Shown: one piece after another, positions 9,012 through 16,367 of the stretch
Layout of the letters: each line of letters opens with the position of its first letter
How positions within the stretch are numbered: the first letter of the stretch is position 1
The notes under the pieces: generated by a model
The model's database searches: none
Told to the model about the DNA's origin: nothing
The model's input: only the letters and a program-made list of their open reading frames with translations
Made by a program: the position numbers and the translations under genes
Source: Bradyrhizobium sp. WSM1417
GTDB lineage: Bacteria; Pseudomonadota; Alphaproteobacteria; Rhizobiales; Xanthobacteraceae
Length of the DNA stretch: 64,000 nucleotides
NCBI RefSeq assembly: GCF_000515415.1
Contig: NZ_KI911783.1
Coordinates: forward strand, 1,230,392-1,294,391
Reading direction: 5' to 3'

Positions 9012-9035
9012 CTTATGCACGGTGACGTGCACAAG
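9012..9035. promoter_or_regulatory. Inverted repeat upstream of the receiver-kinase operon
   Basis: CTTATGCAC and GTGCACAAG form 9-bp arms with one mismatch around a 6-bp centre (GGTGAC). It lies 150 bp upstream of the receiver gene and just past the GntR gene end, both on the minus strand. A TTGACG hexamer adjoins it on the minus strand. It could be an operator or part of the GntR terminator; there is no T-run. Confidence 0.3.
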
Positions 9036-9062
9036 TGCTCGCGACGACCGCGCGCCATAGGC

Positions 9063-9779
9063 TTAGTCGGTCAAATATTCCGGATAGTGGCTCCGGATCG
9101 TATCGAGCTCGCTCAGCGTGCCCGACAGATGCTTGCGCAGATGCTGTTGCGCAGCATCGGCGTCGCCGGCTTCTATCGCGCGCGTGATCAGCTTGTGGTG
9201 GCGCACAATGTTCTGGGCCTTGCCGGGTGAGGGCAGATGCAGCCGACGCAGCCGGTCGATATGTCCGCTGCGGCTGCGCACCAGCGTCCAGAGTTCCTGC
9301 TTGCCGGCCGCGGCATAAAGCTGCGCGTGAAAATCATTGTCGCCGGCGATGAAGCTCTCGAAGTCTCCGGCCTTGGCGAATTGCTGCTGCAGCGCGATCG
9401 TATGGTCGAGGCGTATGACCAAAGCGTCGTCATGTTGCTCCGCGAGCAGCCGGACGATTTCGAGTTCCAGTGCCTGGCGCAGGAAATGGGCCTGCTCGGC
9501 CCGACCGACGTCGACCCGGCTGACGACGGTGGCGTGCTGCGGAAACACGTCGACCAGCCCTTCTTCCTCCAGCCGCATCAAGGCGTCGCGGATCGGCGTC
9601 GAGCTGACGCCGAATTGTGCGGCGAGATCCGTGCGCGACAGCGGCGAGCCCGGCGGCAGTTCGAGCGCGAGAATGGCGTTGCGCAGCCGCTCGAACACTT
9701 GCGGTGCGGCCTGCCGGGCCCGGTCGAGCCGCGCGCCGGGGCGGGCAGCCGCGCGGGGCGCGGGTTGGGCTGTTTCCAT
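9063..9779 (-). CDS. GntR-family (FCD domain) transcriptional regulator
   Basis: A 238-residue regulator. The N-terminal winged HTH has the GntR signature: LRNAILALELPPGSPLSRTD, then AAQFGVSSTPIRDALMRLEEEGLV. The C-terminal ~150 residues form the all-helical FCD domain, which in this family binds small carboxylic or sugar acids. It is divergent from the ABC transporter and dehydratase genes, with 94 bp between starts that contain a near-perfect palindrome (9807-9830). The likely role is repression of that operon, relieved by a substrate or intermediate; this is inferred from family and arrangement. Confidence 0.92.
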   Translation of the reverse strand: METAQPAPRAAARPGARLDRARQAAPQVFERLRNAILALELPPGSPLSRTDLAAQFGVSSTPIRDALMRLEEEGLVDVFPQHATVVSRVDVGRAEQAHFLRQALELEIVRLLAEQHDDALVIRLDHTIALQQQFAKAGDFESFIAGDNDFHAQLYAAAGKQELWTLVRSRSGHIDRLRRLHLPSPGKAQNIVRHHKLITRAIEAGDADAAQQHLRKHLSGTLSELDTIRSHYPEYLTD

Positions 9780-9806
9780 GCGAGGGCTCCGGCCGGCCTT
9801 GCCTTC

Positions 9807-9830
9807 GATACACTAATGCATTAGTGCATC
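9807..9830. promoter_or_regulatory. GntR operator candidate, 24-bp palindrome
   Basis: The core 9811-9826, CACTAATGCATTAGTG, is a perfect 16-bp palindrome. Extending it to 24 bp costs only one mismatched pair. It is centred between the divergent GntR gene and the transporter operon, where it could control both promoters. GntR-FCD regulators bind short palindromes in such intergenic spaces. The assignment is strong by position, unproven by experiment. Confidence 0.7.
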
Positions 9831-9873
9831 AGCGAGATCGCTCGTCAATGGCGGCCGGAGGAAACGAACAACA

Positions 9874-10893
9874 ATGATCAAGCAATTGCAGTGTGGCCTC
9901 ACGGCCGTCGCCCTGATCGTCGCCACGGCGCTGGCGGTGTCGCCCGCGAAGGCGCAGCAAAAATCCGAGATCTCGCTGTCGCGCCAGCCCGGCATTTTCT
10001 ACATGCCGAGCCACATCATGGAAAAGCGCAAGCTGATCGAAAAACACGCAGCTCAGCTCGGGGTCGCCGGTGTCACCACCAAATGGGTCACCTTCTCCGG
10101 CGGCGGTGCGCAGACCGATGCGCTGCTCGCGGGCGGCGTCGACATCCTCAACACCGGCACCGGCAATTTGCTGCTGCTGTGGGACCGCACCCGCGGCGGC
10201 GTCAAGGGCATCGTCGCGACCTCGGCGCAGCCGATGACGCTGATCAGCCGCGACGCCAACATCAAGTCGATCAGGGATTTCGGCCCCAGCGACAAGATCG
10301 CCGTGCCGACGGTGAGAGTTTCGACCCAGGCGATCGTGCTCCAGATCGCCGCCGCGGAGGCCTTTGGTGCCGACCAATGGTCGAAGCTGGACGTCAACAC
10401 GGTGCAGCTCGGCCATCCCGACGCCTATGCGGCGCTGTCCAATTCCAAGCACGAGGTGCACACCCATTTCTCGATCCCGCCGTTCACCTTCCTCGAGCTG
10501 AAGAACGTGCCGGGCGCGCATGTCGTGCTGTCGTCGCCTGACGTGATGGGCGGCCCGCTCAGCCAGGCGCAGTTCTTCACCACCACGAAGTTCGCCGACG
10601 CCAACCCGAAAATCATCCAGGCCGTGCGCGATGCGACCAAGGAAGCGCAGGATCTGATCCGCAGCGATACCAGACAGGCGGTCGAGATCTACAAGGAGAT
10701 CACCGGCGACAAGACCGCGGTGGAAGAGCTGCTCGACCTGCTCAAGGAGCCCGGCATGATGGAGTGGAATCTCGAACCGCAGGGCACGATGAAATTCGCC
10801 GCCCATCTGTTCAAGACCGGAACGCTGAAGACCCAGCCCAAGGCCTGGACCGATTACTATCTCCCCGTCGCCCACGACCTGAAGGGCAACTGA
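9874..10893 (+). CDS. ABC transporter substrate-binding protein (SsuA/NMT1-like)
   Basis: A 339-residue periplasmic protein. A signal peptide covers about residues 1-26 (hydrophobic core VALIVATALAV, cleavage near AKA-QQ). The mature part resembles nitrate/sulfonate/taurine-type binding proteins: a solute pocket region with ISLSRQPGIFYMP, then GGGAQTDALLAGGVDI. It delivers a solute to the permease encoded two genes on. GGAGG precedes the ATG by nine bases. The stop overlaps the ATPase start by one base (TGATG). Because sugar-acid enzymes follow in the same operon, the ligand is more likely an organic or sugar acid than a sulfonate; that is inference. Confidence 0.9.
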   Translation: MIKQLQCGLTAVALIVATALAVSPAKAQQKSEISLSRQPGIFYMPSHIMEKRKLIEKHAAQLGVAGVTTKWVTFSGGGAQTDALLAGGVDILNTGTGNLLLLWDRTRGGVKGIVATSAQPMTLISRDANIKSIRDFGPSDKIAVPTVRVSTQAIVLQIAAAEAFGADQWSKLDVNTVQLGHPDAYAALSNSKHEVHTHFSIPPFTFLELKNVPGAHVVLSSPDVMGGPLSQAQFFTTTKFADANPKIIQAVRDATKEAQDLIRSDTRQAVEIYKEITGDKTAVEELLDLLKEPGMMEWNLEPQGTMKFAAHLFKTGTLKTQPKAWTDYYLPVAHDLKGN

Positions 10894-11654
10894 TGGCGCT
10901 GCTCGACGTCAGCTCCGTGACGCTGCGTTACAAGACCTCCAGCGCCGTCGTCACCGCCACGGAAAGGGTCAGCTTCACCGTCGACAGGTCCGATCGCTTC
11001 GTGCTGCTCGGGCCGTCCGGCTGCGGCAAGTCGACCCTGCTCAAGGCCGTCGGCGGCTACATGGCGCCGAGCGAGGGCCGCATGACCATCAACGACCGCG
11101 AGATCCACGGTCCCGGCGCCGATCGCATGATGATCTTCCAGGAGTTCGACCAGCTGCTGCCCTGGAAGAGCGTGCTGGCCAACGTGATGTTTCCGCTGCT
11201 GACCGCCCGAAAATTGTCGCGCAAGGACGCCGAAGCGCGGGCGCGGGCCTATATCGAGAAGGTCGGCCTCACCCGCGTCGTCGATGCCTATCCGCACACG
11301 CTCTCCGGCGGCATGAAGCAGCGCGTCGCGATCGCGCGCGGCATGGCGATGGAGCCGGACATCCTGCTGATGGACGAGCCGTTCGCCGCGCTCGACGCGC
11401 TGACGCGCCGGACCTGCCAGGACGAGCTGCTCCAGCTCTGGAGCGAGACCAAATTCACCGTGCTGTTCGTGACCCACTCGATTGCGGAAGCGATCCGCAT
11501 CGGCAATCGCATCCTGCTGCTGTCGCCGCATCCCGGTCGCGTCAAGGCCGAGGTGGTCGACGTCGACAAGGTCTCCAGTGACGATGGCAGTGCCGGCCGG
11601 CTGGAGAAGGAGATTCACAATCTCCTGTTCGCCGCCGAAGCAACGGCGCATTGA
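10893..11654 (+). CDS. ABC transporter ATP-binding protein
   Basis: A 253-residue ATPase of the nitrate/sulfonate importer class. Walker A is GPSGCGKSTLL, the Q-loop is in FQEFDQLLPW, the signature is LSGGMKQRVAIARG, Walker B is ILLMDEPFAALD, and the switch His is in FVTHSIAEA. It powers import through the adjacent permease. Its start codon overlaps the stop of the binding-protein gene, so translation is coupled. I rejected the longer open frame that reaches back to 10764 because it overlaps the upstream gene. Confidence 0.94.
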   Translation: MALLDVSSVTLRYKTSSAVVTATERVSFTVDRSDRFVLLGPSGCGKSTLLKAVGGYMAPSEGRMTINDREIHGPGADRMMIFQEFDQLLPWKSVLANVMFPLLTARKLSRKDAEARARAYIEKVGLTRVVDAYPHTLSGGMKQRVAIARGMAMEPDILLMDEPFAALDALTRRTCQDELLQLWSETKFTVLFVTHSIAEAIRIGNRILLLSPHPGRVKAEVVDVDKVSSDDGSAGRLEKEIHNLLFAAEATAH

Positions 11655-11665
11655 GGGAGCCTTAC

Positions 11666-12523
11666 ATGGGCGAAGCCAGAATCCTGCTACGTGAGGCGCC
11701 GGTCGCCGGCAGCGCAGCCGAAGTCGAGCGCAAGCTGAGCGTGCTCGAGCTGTTGTGGAACGATGGGTTCGTCCGCAAGACCGTCATCATCCTGTTCCTT
11801 GCGGCGGTCTGGGAGGCCTACGGTCTCACCCTCGACAATCCCCTGCTGTTTCCGACGCTGCACGACACGATCCTCACGCTCTACGATCGCGTCAAGGACG
11901 GCACGATTCCCATGCGTGCCTGGGCTTCGCTAAAAGTGCTGTTCATGGGCTATTCGGCCGGCATTGCGCTCGCCGCGATCTTCACCGTGCTCGCGATCTC
12001 GACCCGCATCGGCACCGATTTCCTCGAGACTGTCACGGCGATGTTCAATCCGCTGCCGGCGATCGCGCTGTTGCCGCTCGCTTTGATCTGGTTCGGTCTC
12101 GGTAACGGCAGTCTGGTGTTTGTGCTGATCCACTCGGTGCTGTGGCCGGTCGCGCTCAACACCCATTCCGGCTTCAAGAGCGTGTCAAACACGCTGCGCA
12201 TGGTCGGCCGCAATTACGGCCTGCGGGGATTGCCGTACGTAGCGAAAATCCTCATCCCCGCCGCGTTCGGCTCGATCCTGACCGGCCTCAAGATCGGTTG
12301 GGCCTTCGCTTGGCGCACGCTGATCGCCGCCGAGCTGGTGTTTGGCGTTTCGTCCGGGCAGGGTGGGCTCGGCTGGTTCATCTTCGAAAACCGCAACCTG
12401 CTCGACATACCTGCGGTCTTCGCCGGCCTCTTGACGGTGATCATCATCGGGCTTTTTGTCGAGAACCTGATCTTCCGCGCCATCGAGCGGAACACCGTGC
12501 AGAAATGGGGCACCCAATCATGA
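11666..12523 (+). CDS. ABC transporter permease (BPD family)
   Basis: A 285-residue inner-membrane permease with about six hydrophobic helices, starting with VIILFLAAVWEAYGL. The coupling-loop motif region (SVSNTLRMVGRNYGLRG, then LPYVAKILIPAAFGSILTGL) matches the EAA-loop of binding-protein-dependent permeases. I chose the ATG at 11666, with GAGGGAG upstream, rather than the TTG at 11651. The stop overlaps the dehydratase start (ATGA). This completes a one-permease importer, which would dimerise. Confidence 0.92.
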   Translation: MGEARILLREAPVAGSAAEVERKLSVLELLWNDGFVRKTVIILFLAAVWEAYGLTLDNPLLFPTLHDTILTLYDRVKDGTIPMRAWASLKVLFMGYSAGIALAAIFTVLAISTRIGTDFLETVTAMFNPLPAIALLPLALIWFGLGNGSLVFVLIHSVLWPVALNTHSGFKSVSNTLRMVGRNYGLRGLPYVAKILIPAAFGSILTGLKIGWAFAWRTLIAAELVFGVSSGQGGLGWFIFENRNLLDIPAVFAGLLTVIIIGLFVENLIFRAIERNTVQKWGTQS

Positions 12524-14259
12524 CCAAGAAGAAACTAACGCCCGACCAGCTCCGCAGCGCGCGCTGGTTCGCACCCGACGATCTCCGCTCGTTCGGCCAC
12601 CGCTCCCGCACCATGCAGATGGGCTACGCGCCGGAGGAGTGGAAGGACCGCCCGATGATCGCGATCCTCAACACCTGGTCGGACGCGCAGCCCTGCCACA
12701 TGCACTTCAAGTCGCGCGTCGACGACGTCAAGCGCGGCATCCTGATGGCCGGCGGTCTGCCGCTGGAGCTGCCGGCGCTGTCGCTGTCGGAATCGCTGCT
12801 CAAGCCGACCACGATGCTCTATCGCAATCTGCTGGCGATGGACGCCGAGGAGCTGCTGCGCAGCCATCCCGTCGACGGCGTGGTGCTGATGGGCGGTTGC
12901 GACAAGACCACGCCGGCGCTGCTGCTGGGCGCGACCTCGATGAACATTCCGGCGATCTATCTGCCGGCAGGCCCGATGCTGCGCGGCAATTGGAAGGGCA
13001 AGACGCTCGGCTCGGGCTCGGACGGCTGGAAATACTGGGACGAGCGCCGCGCCGGAAAAATCTCCGACAAGGACTGGCTCGACATCGAAGCCGGCATTGC
13101 GCGCAGCTACGGCACCTGCATGACCATGGGTACGGCTTCCACCATGACCGCGATCGCGGAGGCGATCGGCATGACGCTGCCGGGCGCCTCCTCGATTCCC
13201 GCGGCAGACGCTAACCACATCCGCATGGCCTCCGAATGCGGCCGCCGCATCGTCGAGATGGTCTGGGAAGATCTGACGCCGAAGGCGATCCAGACCCGCA
13301 AGGCGTTCGAGAACGCGATCGCAGTGGCGATGGCGATGGGCTGCTCGACCAACGCGATCATCCATCTGATCGCGCAGGCCCGCCGCGCCGGCCTCGACGT
13401 TGGCCTCGACGATTTCGAGATTGCGAGCCGCAAGGTGCCCGTCATCGCCAACGTGCGGCCGAGCGGGGATGCCTACCTGATGGAGGATTTCTTCTATGCC
13501 GGCGGGCTGCCGGCGCTGATGAGTCAGATCAAGCCGCATCTGCATCTCGACTGCATCACCGTCACCGGCAAGACCGTGGGCGAGAACATCGATGGCGCCG
13601 AGGTTCACAACGACGACGTGATCCGCTCGATCCACAATCCCATCTACAAGGAAGGCGCGCTCGCCGTGCTCAAGGGCAATCTCGCGCCCGACGGCTGCGT
13701 CATAAAACCCTCCGCCTGCGCGCCGCGCTTCCTCAAGCATACCGGGCCTGCGCTGGTGTTCGACGATTATCCGTCGATGAAGAAGGCGGTCGATGATCCC
13801 GATCTCGACGTCACCGAAGACCACATTCTCATCTTGCGCAATGCGGGGCCGCAGGGCGGACCGGGCATGCCGGAATGGGGCATGCTGCCGATCCCGACCA
13901 AGCTCGTGAAGCAGGGCGTCCGCGATATGGTGCGGATCTCCGATGCGCGCATGAGCGGCACCAGCTACGGCGCCTGCATTCTGCACGTCGCCCCCGAATC
14001 CTATGTCGGCGGGCCGCTGGCGCTGGTGCGGAACGGCGACCGCATCACGCTCGATGTCGCCGCCCGCACCATCAATCTCGATGTGTCGGAGGCGGAGCTC
14101 GACAAGCGCCGTGGCGCCTGGAAGCAGCCCGAGCGCCGCTTCGAGCGTGGCTATGGCTGGATGTTCACCAAGCACATCAAGCAGGCCAATGACGGCTGCG
14201 ACTTCGACTTCCTCGAGACCGATTTCGGCGCGCCGATCGGCGAGCCCTCGATTTACTAG
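12520..14259 (+). CDS. IlvD/Edd-family sugar-acid dehydratase
   Basis: A 579-residue iron-sulfur dehydratase. The three cluster cysteines are Cys59 (SDAQPCHMHF), Cys127 (MGGCDKTTP) and Cys200 (YGTCMTMGTAS), the spacing seen in the [2Fe-2S] L-arabinonate/xylonate dehydratase branch rather than classical IlvD. The conserved Ser lies in RMSGTSYGACILH. Such enzymes remove water from aldonic acids to give 2-keto-3-deoxy acids. It is translationally coupled to the permease gene, so imported substrate is probably processed at once. The exact sugar acid cannot be read from sequence. A role as dihydroxy-acid dehydratase in branched-chain synthesis is unlikely given the operon. Confidence 0.9.
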   Translation: MTKKKLTPDQLRSARWFAPDDLRSFGHRSRTMQMGYAPEEWKDRPMIAILNTWSDAQPCHMHFKSRVDDVKRGILMAGGLPLELPALSLSESLLKPTTMLYRNLLAMDAEELLRSHPVDGVVLMGGCDKTTPALLLGATSMNIPAIYLPAGPMLRGNWKGKTLGSGSDGWKYWDERRAGKISDKDWLDIEAGIARSYGTCMTMGTASTMTAIAEAIGMTLPGASSIPAADANHIRMASECGRRIVEMVWEDLTPKAIQTRKAFENAIAVAMAMGCSTNAIIHLIAQARRAGLDVGLDDFEIASRKVPVIANVRPSGDAYLMEDFFYAGGLPALMSQIKPHLHLDCITVTGKTVGENIDGAEVHNDDVIRSIHNPIYKEGALAVLKGNLAPDGCVIKPSACAPRFLKHTGPALVFDDYPSMKKAVDDPDLDVTEDHILILRNAGPQGGPGMPEWGMLPIPTKLVKQGVRDMVRISDARMSGTSYGACILHVAPESYVGGPLALVRNGDRITLDVAARTINLDVSEAELDKRRGAWKQPERRFERGYGWMFTKHIKQANDGCDFDFLETDFGAPIGEPSIY

Positions 14260-14269
14260 AGAGCGTGAC

Positions 14270-14989
14270 ATGACCAAACTCACCGAAGCCACCCGCACCA
14301 AGCTCAAATCCGTCTCCACCGCCACCGTCGCAACCGCGTTGTTCAAGCGCGGCCTGCGCATCCAGATGATCCAGGATGTGCACCCGCTCAGTGCCAACCA
14401 GCCGACCATGGTCGGCGAGGCCTTCACGCTGCGTTACATGCCGGCGCGCGAGGATCTCAACACCATCGAGGTCTTCAAGGACCGTTCCCATCCGCAGCGC
14501 AAGGCAGTCGAGGATTGCCCGCCAGGCAGCGTGCTGGTGATGGACAGCCGCAAGGACGCACGGGCCGCTTCCGCCGGTGCGATCCTGGTCACGCGCTTGA
14601 TGAAGCGGGGCGTCGCCGGGGTCGTCACCGACGGCGGTTTTCGCGACTCGGCCGAGATCGCCAAGCTGGGTATCCCCGCCTACCACCACCGCCCGAGCGC
14701 GCCGACCAATCTGACGCTGCATCACGCCATCGAGATCAACGTTCCCATTGGCTGCGGTGATGCGCCGGTGTTTCCCGGCGACGTCATTCTCGGCGACAGC
14801 GACGGCGTGATCGTAATTCCCGCGCATCTCGCCGAGGAGATCGCCAACGAGACCTTCGAGATGACCGCGTTCGAGGACTTCGTCACCGAGGAAGTCAACA
14901 AGGGCCGCGGCATCTTCGGTCTCTATCCGGCGACGGACCCGCAGACGCTCACCGACTTCGCCGCATGGCGGAAGGCGAACGGCCGCTAA
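14270..14989 (+). CDS. RraA-family protein, possible 4-hydroxy-2-oxo-acid aldolase
   Basis: A 239-residue protein of the RraA/HMG-aldolase fold. The hallmark GGFRD motif (Arg125-Asp126) within VTDGGFRDSAEIAKLGIP is present, as are the phosphate-loop-like DSRKDARAASAGAI and the later GVIVIP strand. Members with the RD pair include class II aldolases that split 4-hydroxy-2-oxo acids into pyruvate and an aldehyde or keto acid. A 2-keto-3-deoxy-aldonate from the dehydratase 10 bp upstream would be such a compound, so an aldolase role is attractive but inferred. The alternative is an RraA-like protein of unknown function. Confidence 0.85.
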   Translation: MTKLTEATRTKLKSVSTATVATALFKRGLRIQMIQDVHPLSANQPTMVGEAFTLRYMPAREDLNTIEVFKDRSHPQRKAVEDCPPGSVLVMDSRKDARAASAGAILVTRLMKRGVAGVVTDGGFRDSAEIAKLGIPAYHHRPSAPTNLTLHHAIEINVPIGCGDAPVFPGDVILGDSDGVIVIPAHLAEEIANETFEMTAFEDFVTEEVNKGRGIFGLYPATDPQTLTDFAAWRKANGR

Positions 14990-15024
14990 GCCCGCGCGCC
15001 GGCAGCAAATCTTACCAAGAAAAC

Positions 15025-15050
15025 AGGCCGGCCGCAGCAAGCGCCGGCCT
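15025..15050 (+). terminator. Intercistronic hairpin before the SMP-30 gene
   Basis: AGGCCGGC (15025-15032) and GCCGGCCT (15043-15050) form a perfect 8-bp stem around a 10-base loop, followed by TAAAT. It stands between the RraA-like and SMP-30 genes. It may reduce read-through or protect the upstream transcript; the lack of a long T-run argues against a strong terminator. Confidence 0.5.
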
Positions 15051-15072
15051 TAAATCACCCGGGGAGGATTCC

Positions 15073-16164
15073 ATGAATTTCACACGACGCAATCTCTTGG
15101 CTGGCGCTGGCGCGGCGGCGGCTTCCACGTGTCTCGCCCGCGTCGCCGGTGCCCAGTCGTTTCCGTTCACGCCGAACCAGCGCTATCCCGATCCCGCCAT
15201 CCAGATCCTCGATCCCGGTTTTGGAAAATACCGACTCTATTCCTCGACGCTTGAGCAGGTCGCAACCGGCATGCGCTGGGCCGAAGGCCCCGCCTATTTC
15301 CCGGAAGGCGGCTACCTGCTGTTCTCGGACATTCCCAACAACCGGATCATGAAGTTCGACGAGAAGACCGGGCAGACCAGCGTGTTCCGTGCCAACGCCA
15401 ACTACGCCAACGGCAATGCGCGCGACCGCCAGGGCCGCCTCGTTAGCTGCGAGCACTCGGTCACCCGTCGCATCACCCGCACCGAGAAGGACGGCAAGAT
15501 CACCGTGCTCGCCGACAAGTTCGAGGGCAAGCGGCTGAATTCGCCGAACGACATCGTGGTGAAATCCGACGACAGCATCTGGTTCACCGACCCGCTGTTC
15601 GGCATCAACGGCGAGTGGGAGGGCAAAAAGGAGAAGGCCGAGCAGGCCACCACCAACGTCTACCGCATCGCCAAGGACGGCAAGCTCACCGCTGTGCTGA
15701 CCGACCTCTTCAATCCGAACGGCCTCGCCTTCTCGCCGGACGAGAAGAAGCTCTACGTCGTCGAATGGAAGGGGACGCCCAACCGCAGCATCTGGAGCTA
15801 CAATGTCGGTGACGACGGTTCGCTCAGCGGCAAGACCAAGCTGATCGACGCCGCCGACCAGGCCTCGCTGGACGGCTTTCGCGTCGACCGCGACGGCAAT
15901 CTCTGGTGCGGCTGGGGCTCCAACGGTGCGCTGCAATCCGAGCCGACCGAAATCGCCGGCCGCAAGGTGTATCAGCTCAAGGGCAAGTCGGAAGATCTCG
16001 ACGGCGTCATGGTGTTCAGCCCCGAGGGCAAGCCGCTCGCCTTCATCAAGCTGCCCGAACGCTGCGCCAATCTCTGCTTCGGCGGCCCGAAGAACAATCG
16101 CTTGTATATGGCCAGCAGCCACTCGGTGTATGCGCTGTATGTGGAAGCGCACGGGGCGGTGTGA
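15073..16164 (+). CDS. SMP-30/gluconolactonase-like protein with Tat-type signal
   Basis: A 363-residue six-bladed beta-propeller of the SMP-30/LRE family. The N-terminus MNFTRRNLLAGAGAAAAS has a twin-arginine signal, so the folded enzyme is probably exported. Likely metal ligands are the Glu in AEGPAYFP, the Asn in NSPNDIVV and the Asp near DGFRVDRDGN. Family members hydrolyse aldonolactones to aldonic acids. That fits as the first, periplasmic step of the locus: lactone to acid, then import and dehydration. GGGGAGG lies upstream of the ATG. The substrate is unknown. Confidence 0.9.
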   Translation: MNFTRRNLLAGAGAAAASTCLARVAGAQSFPFTPNQRYPDPAIQILDPGFGKYRLYSSTLEQVATGMRWAEGPAYFPEGGYLLFSDIPNNRIMKFDEKTGQTSVFRANANYANGNARDRQGRLVSCEHSVTRRITRTEKDGKITVLADKFEGKRLNSPNDIVVKSDDSIWFTDPLFGINGEWEGKKEKAEQATTNVYRIAKDGKLTAVLTDLFNPNGLAFSPDEKKLYVVEWKGTPNRSIWSYNVGDDGSLSGKTKLIDAADQASLDGFRVDRDGNLWCGWGSNGALQSEPTEIAGRKVYQLKGKSEDLDGVMVFSPEGKPLAFIKLPERCANLCFGGPKNNRLYMASSHSVYALYVEAHGAV

Positions 16165-16166
16165 GG

Positions 16167-16200
16167 GAGATTGTGGGACGGTAACTCGTCCCACAATCTC
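16167..16200 (+). terminator. Strong stem-loop after the SMP-30 gene
   Basis: GAGATTGTGGGACG and its exact complement form a perfect 14-bp stem around a 6-base loop (GTAACT), starting two bases after the stop codon. Position and strength suggest transcription termination or 3' end protection, although no T-run follows. Confidence 0.7.
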
Positions 16201-16350
16201 CGTCGTCGTCCTGGCGAATGCCAGGACCCATTACCCCAGGGAGGAGTTTGGCGAAGACTCGGAGTCGTCGTGTTTTCGCGCGGTACTGACACCGATCTCT
16301 ATCGGATAGATCACGCGGTATGGGTCCTGGCTTTCGCCAGGACGACGATG
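16201..16350. repeat. 150-bp palindromic intergenic repeat, family A copy 1
   Basis: The outer arms CGTCGTCCTGGC.. and ..GCCAGGACGACGA pair over ~28 bases. The interior shares ACCCCAGGGAGGAGTTTGG and ATCACGCGGTATGGGTC with the copy at 21360-21509. The element sits between the convergent SMP-30 and S9 peptidase genes and shows no coding potential. It looks like a dispersed non-autonomous element. Confidence 0.85.
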
Positions 16351-16367
16351 GGGAGGCATATGAGCGC

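Noticed and set aside
8847..9032. 61-residue frame between the GntR and receiver genes
   Set aside because: Overlaps the start and ribosome site of the receiver gene and contains an inverted repeat; no coding support.
12535..14427. 630-residue open frame antisense to the dehydratase gene
   Set aside because: It is a shadow of the strong codon bias on the opposite strand; composition is Arg/His/Asp-rich with no domain, and the dehydratase has full motif support.
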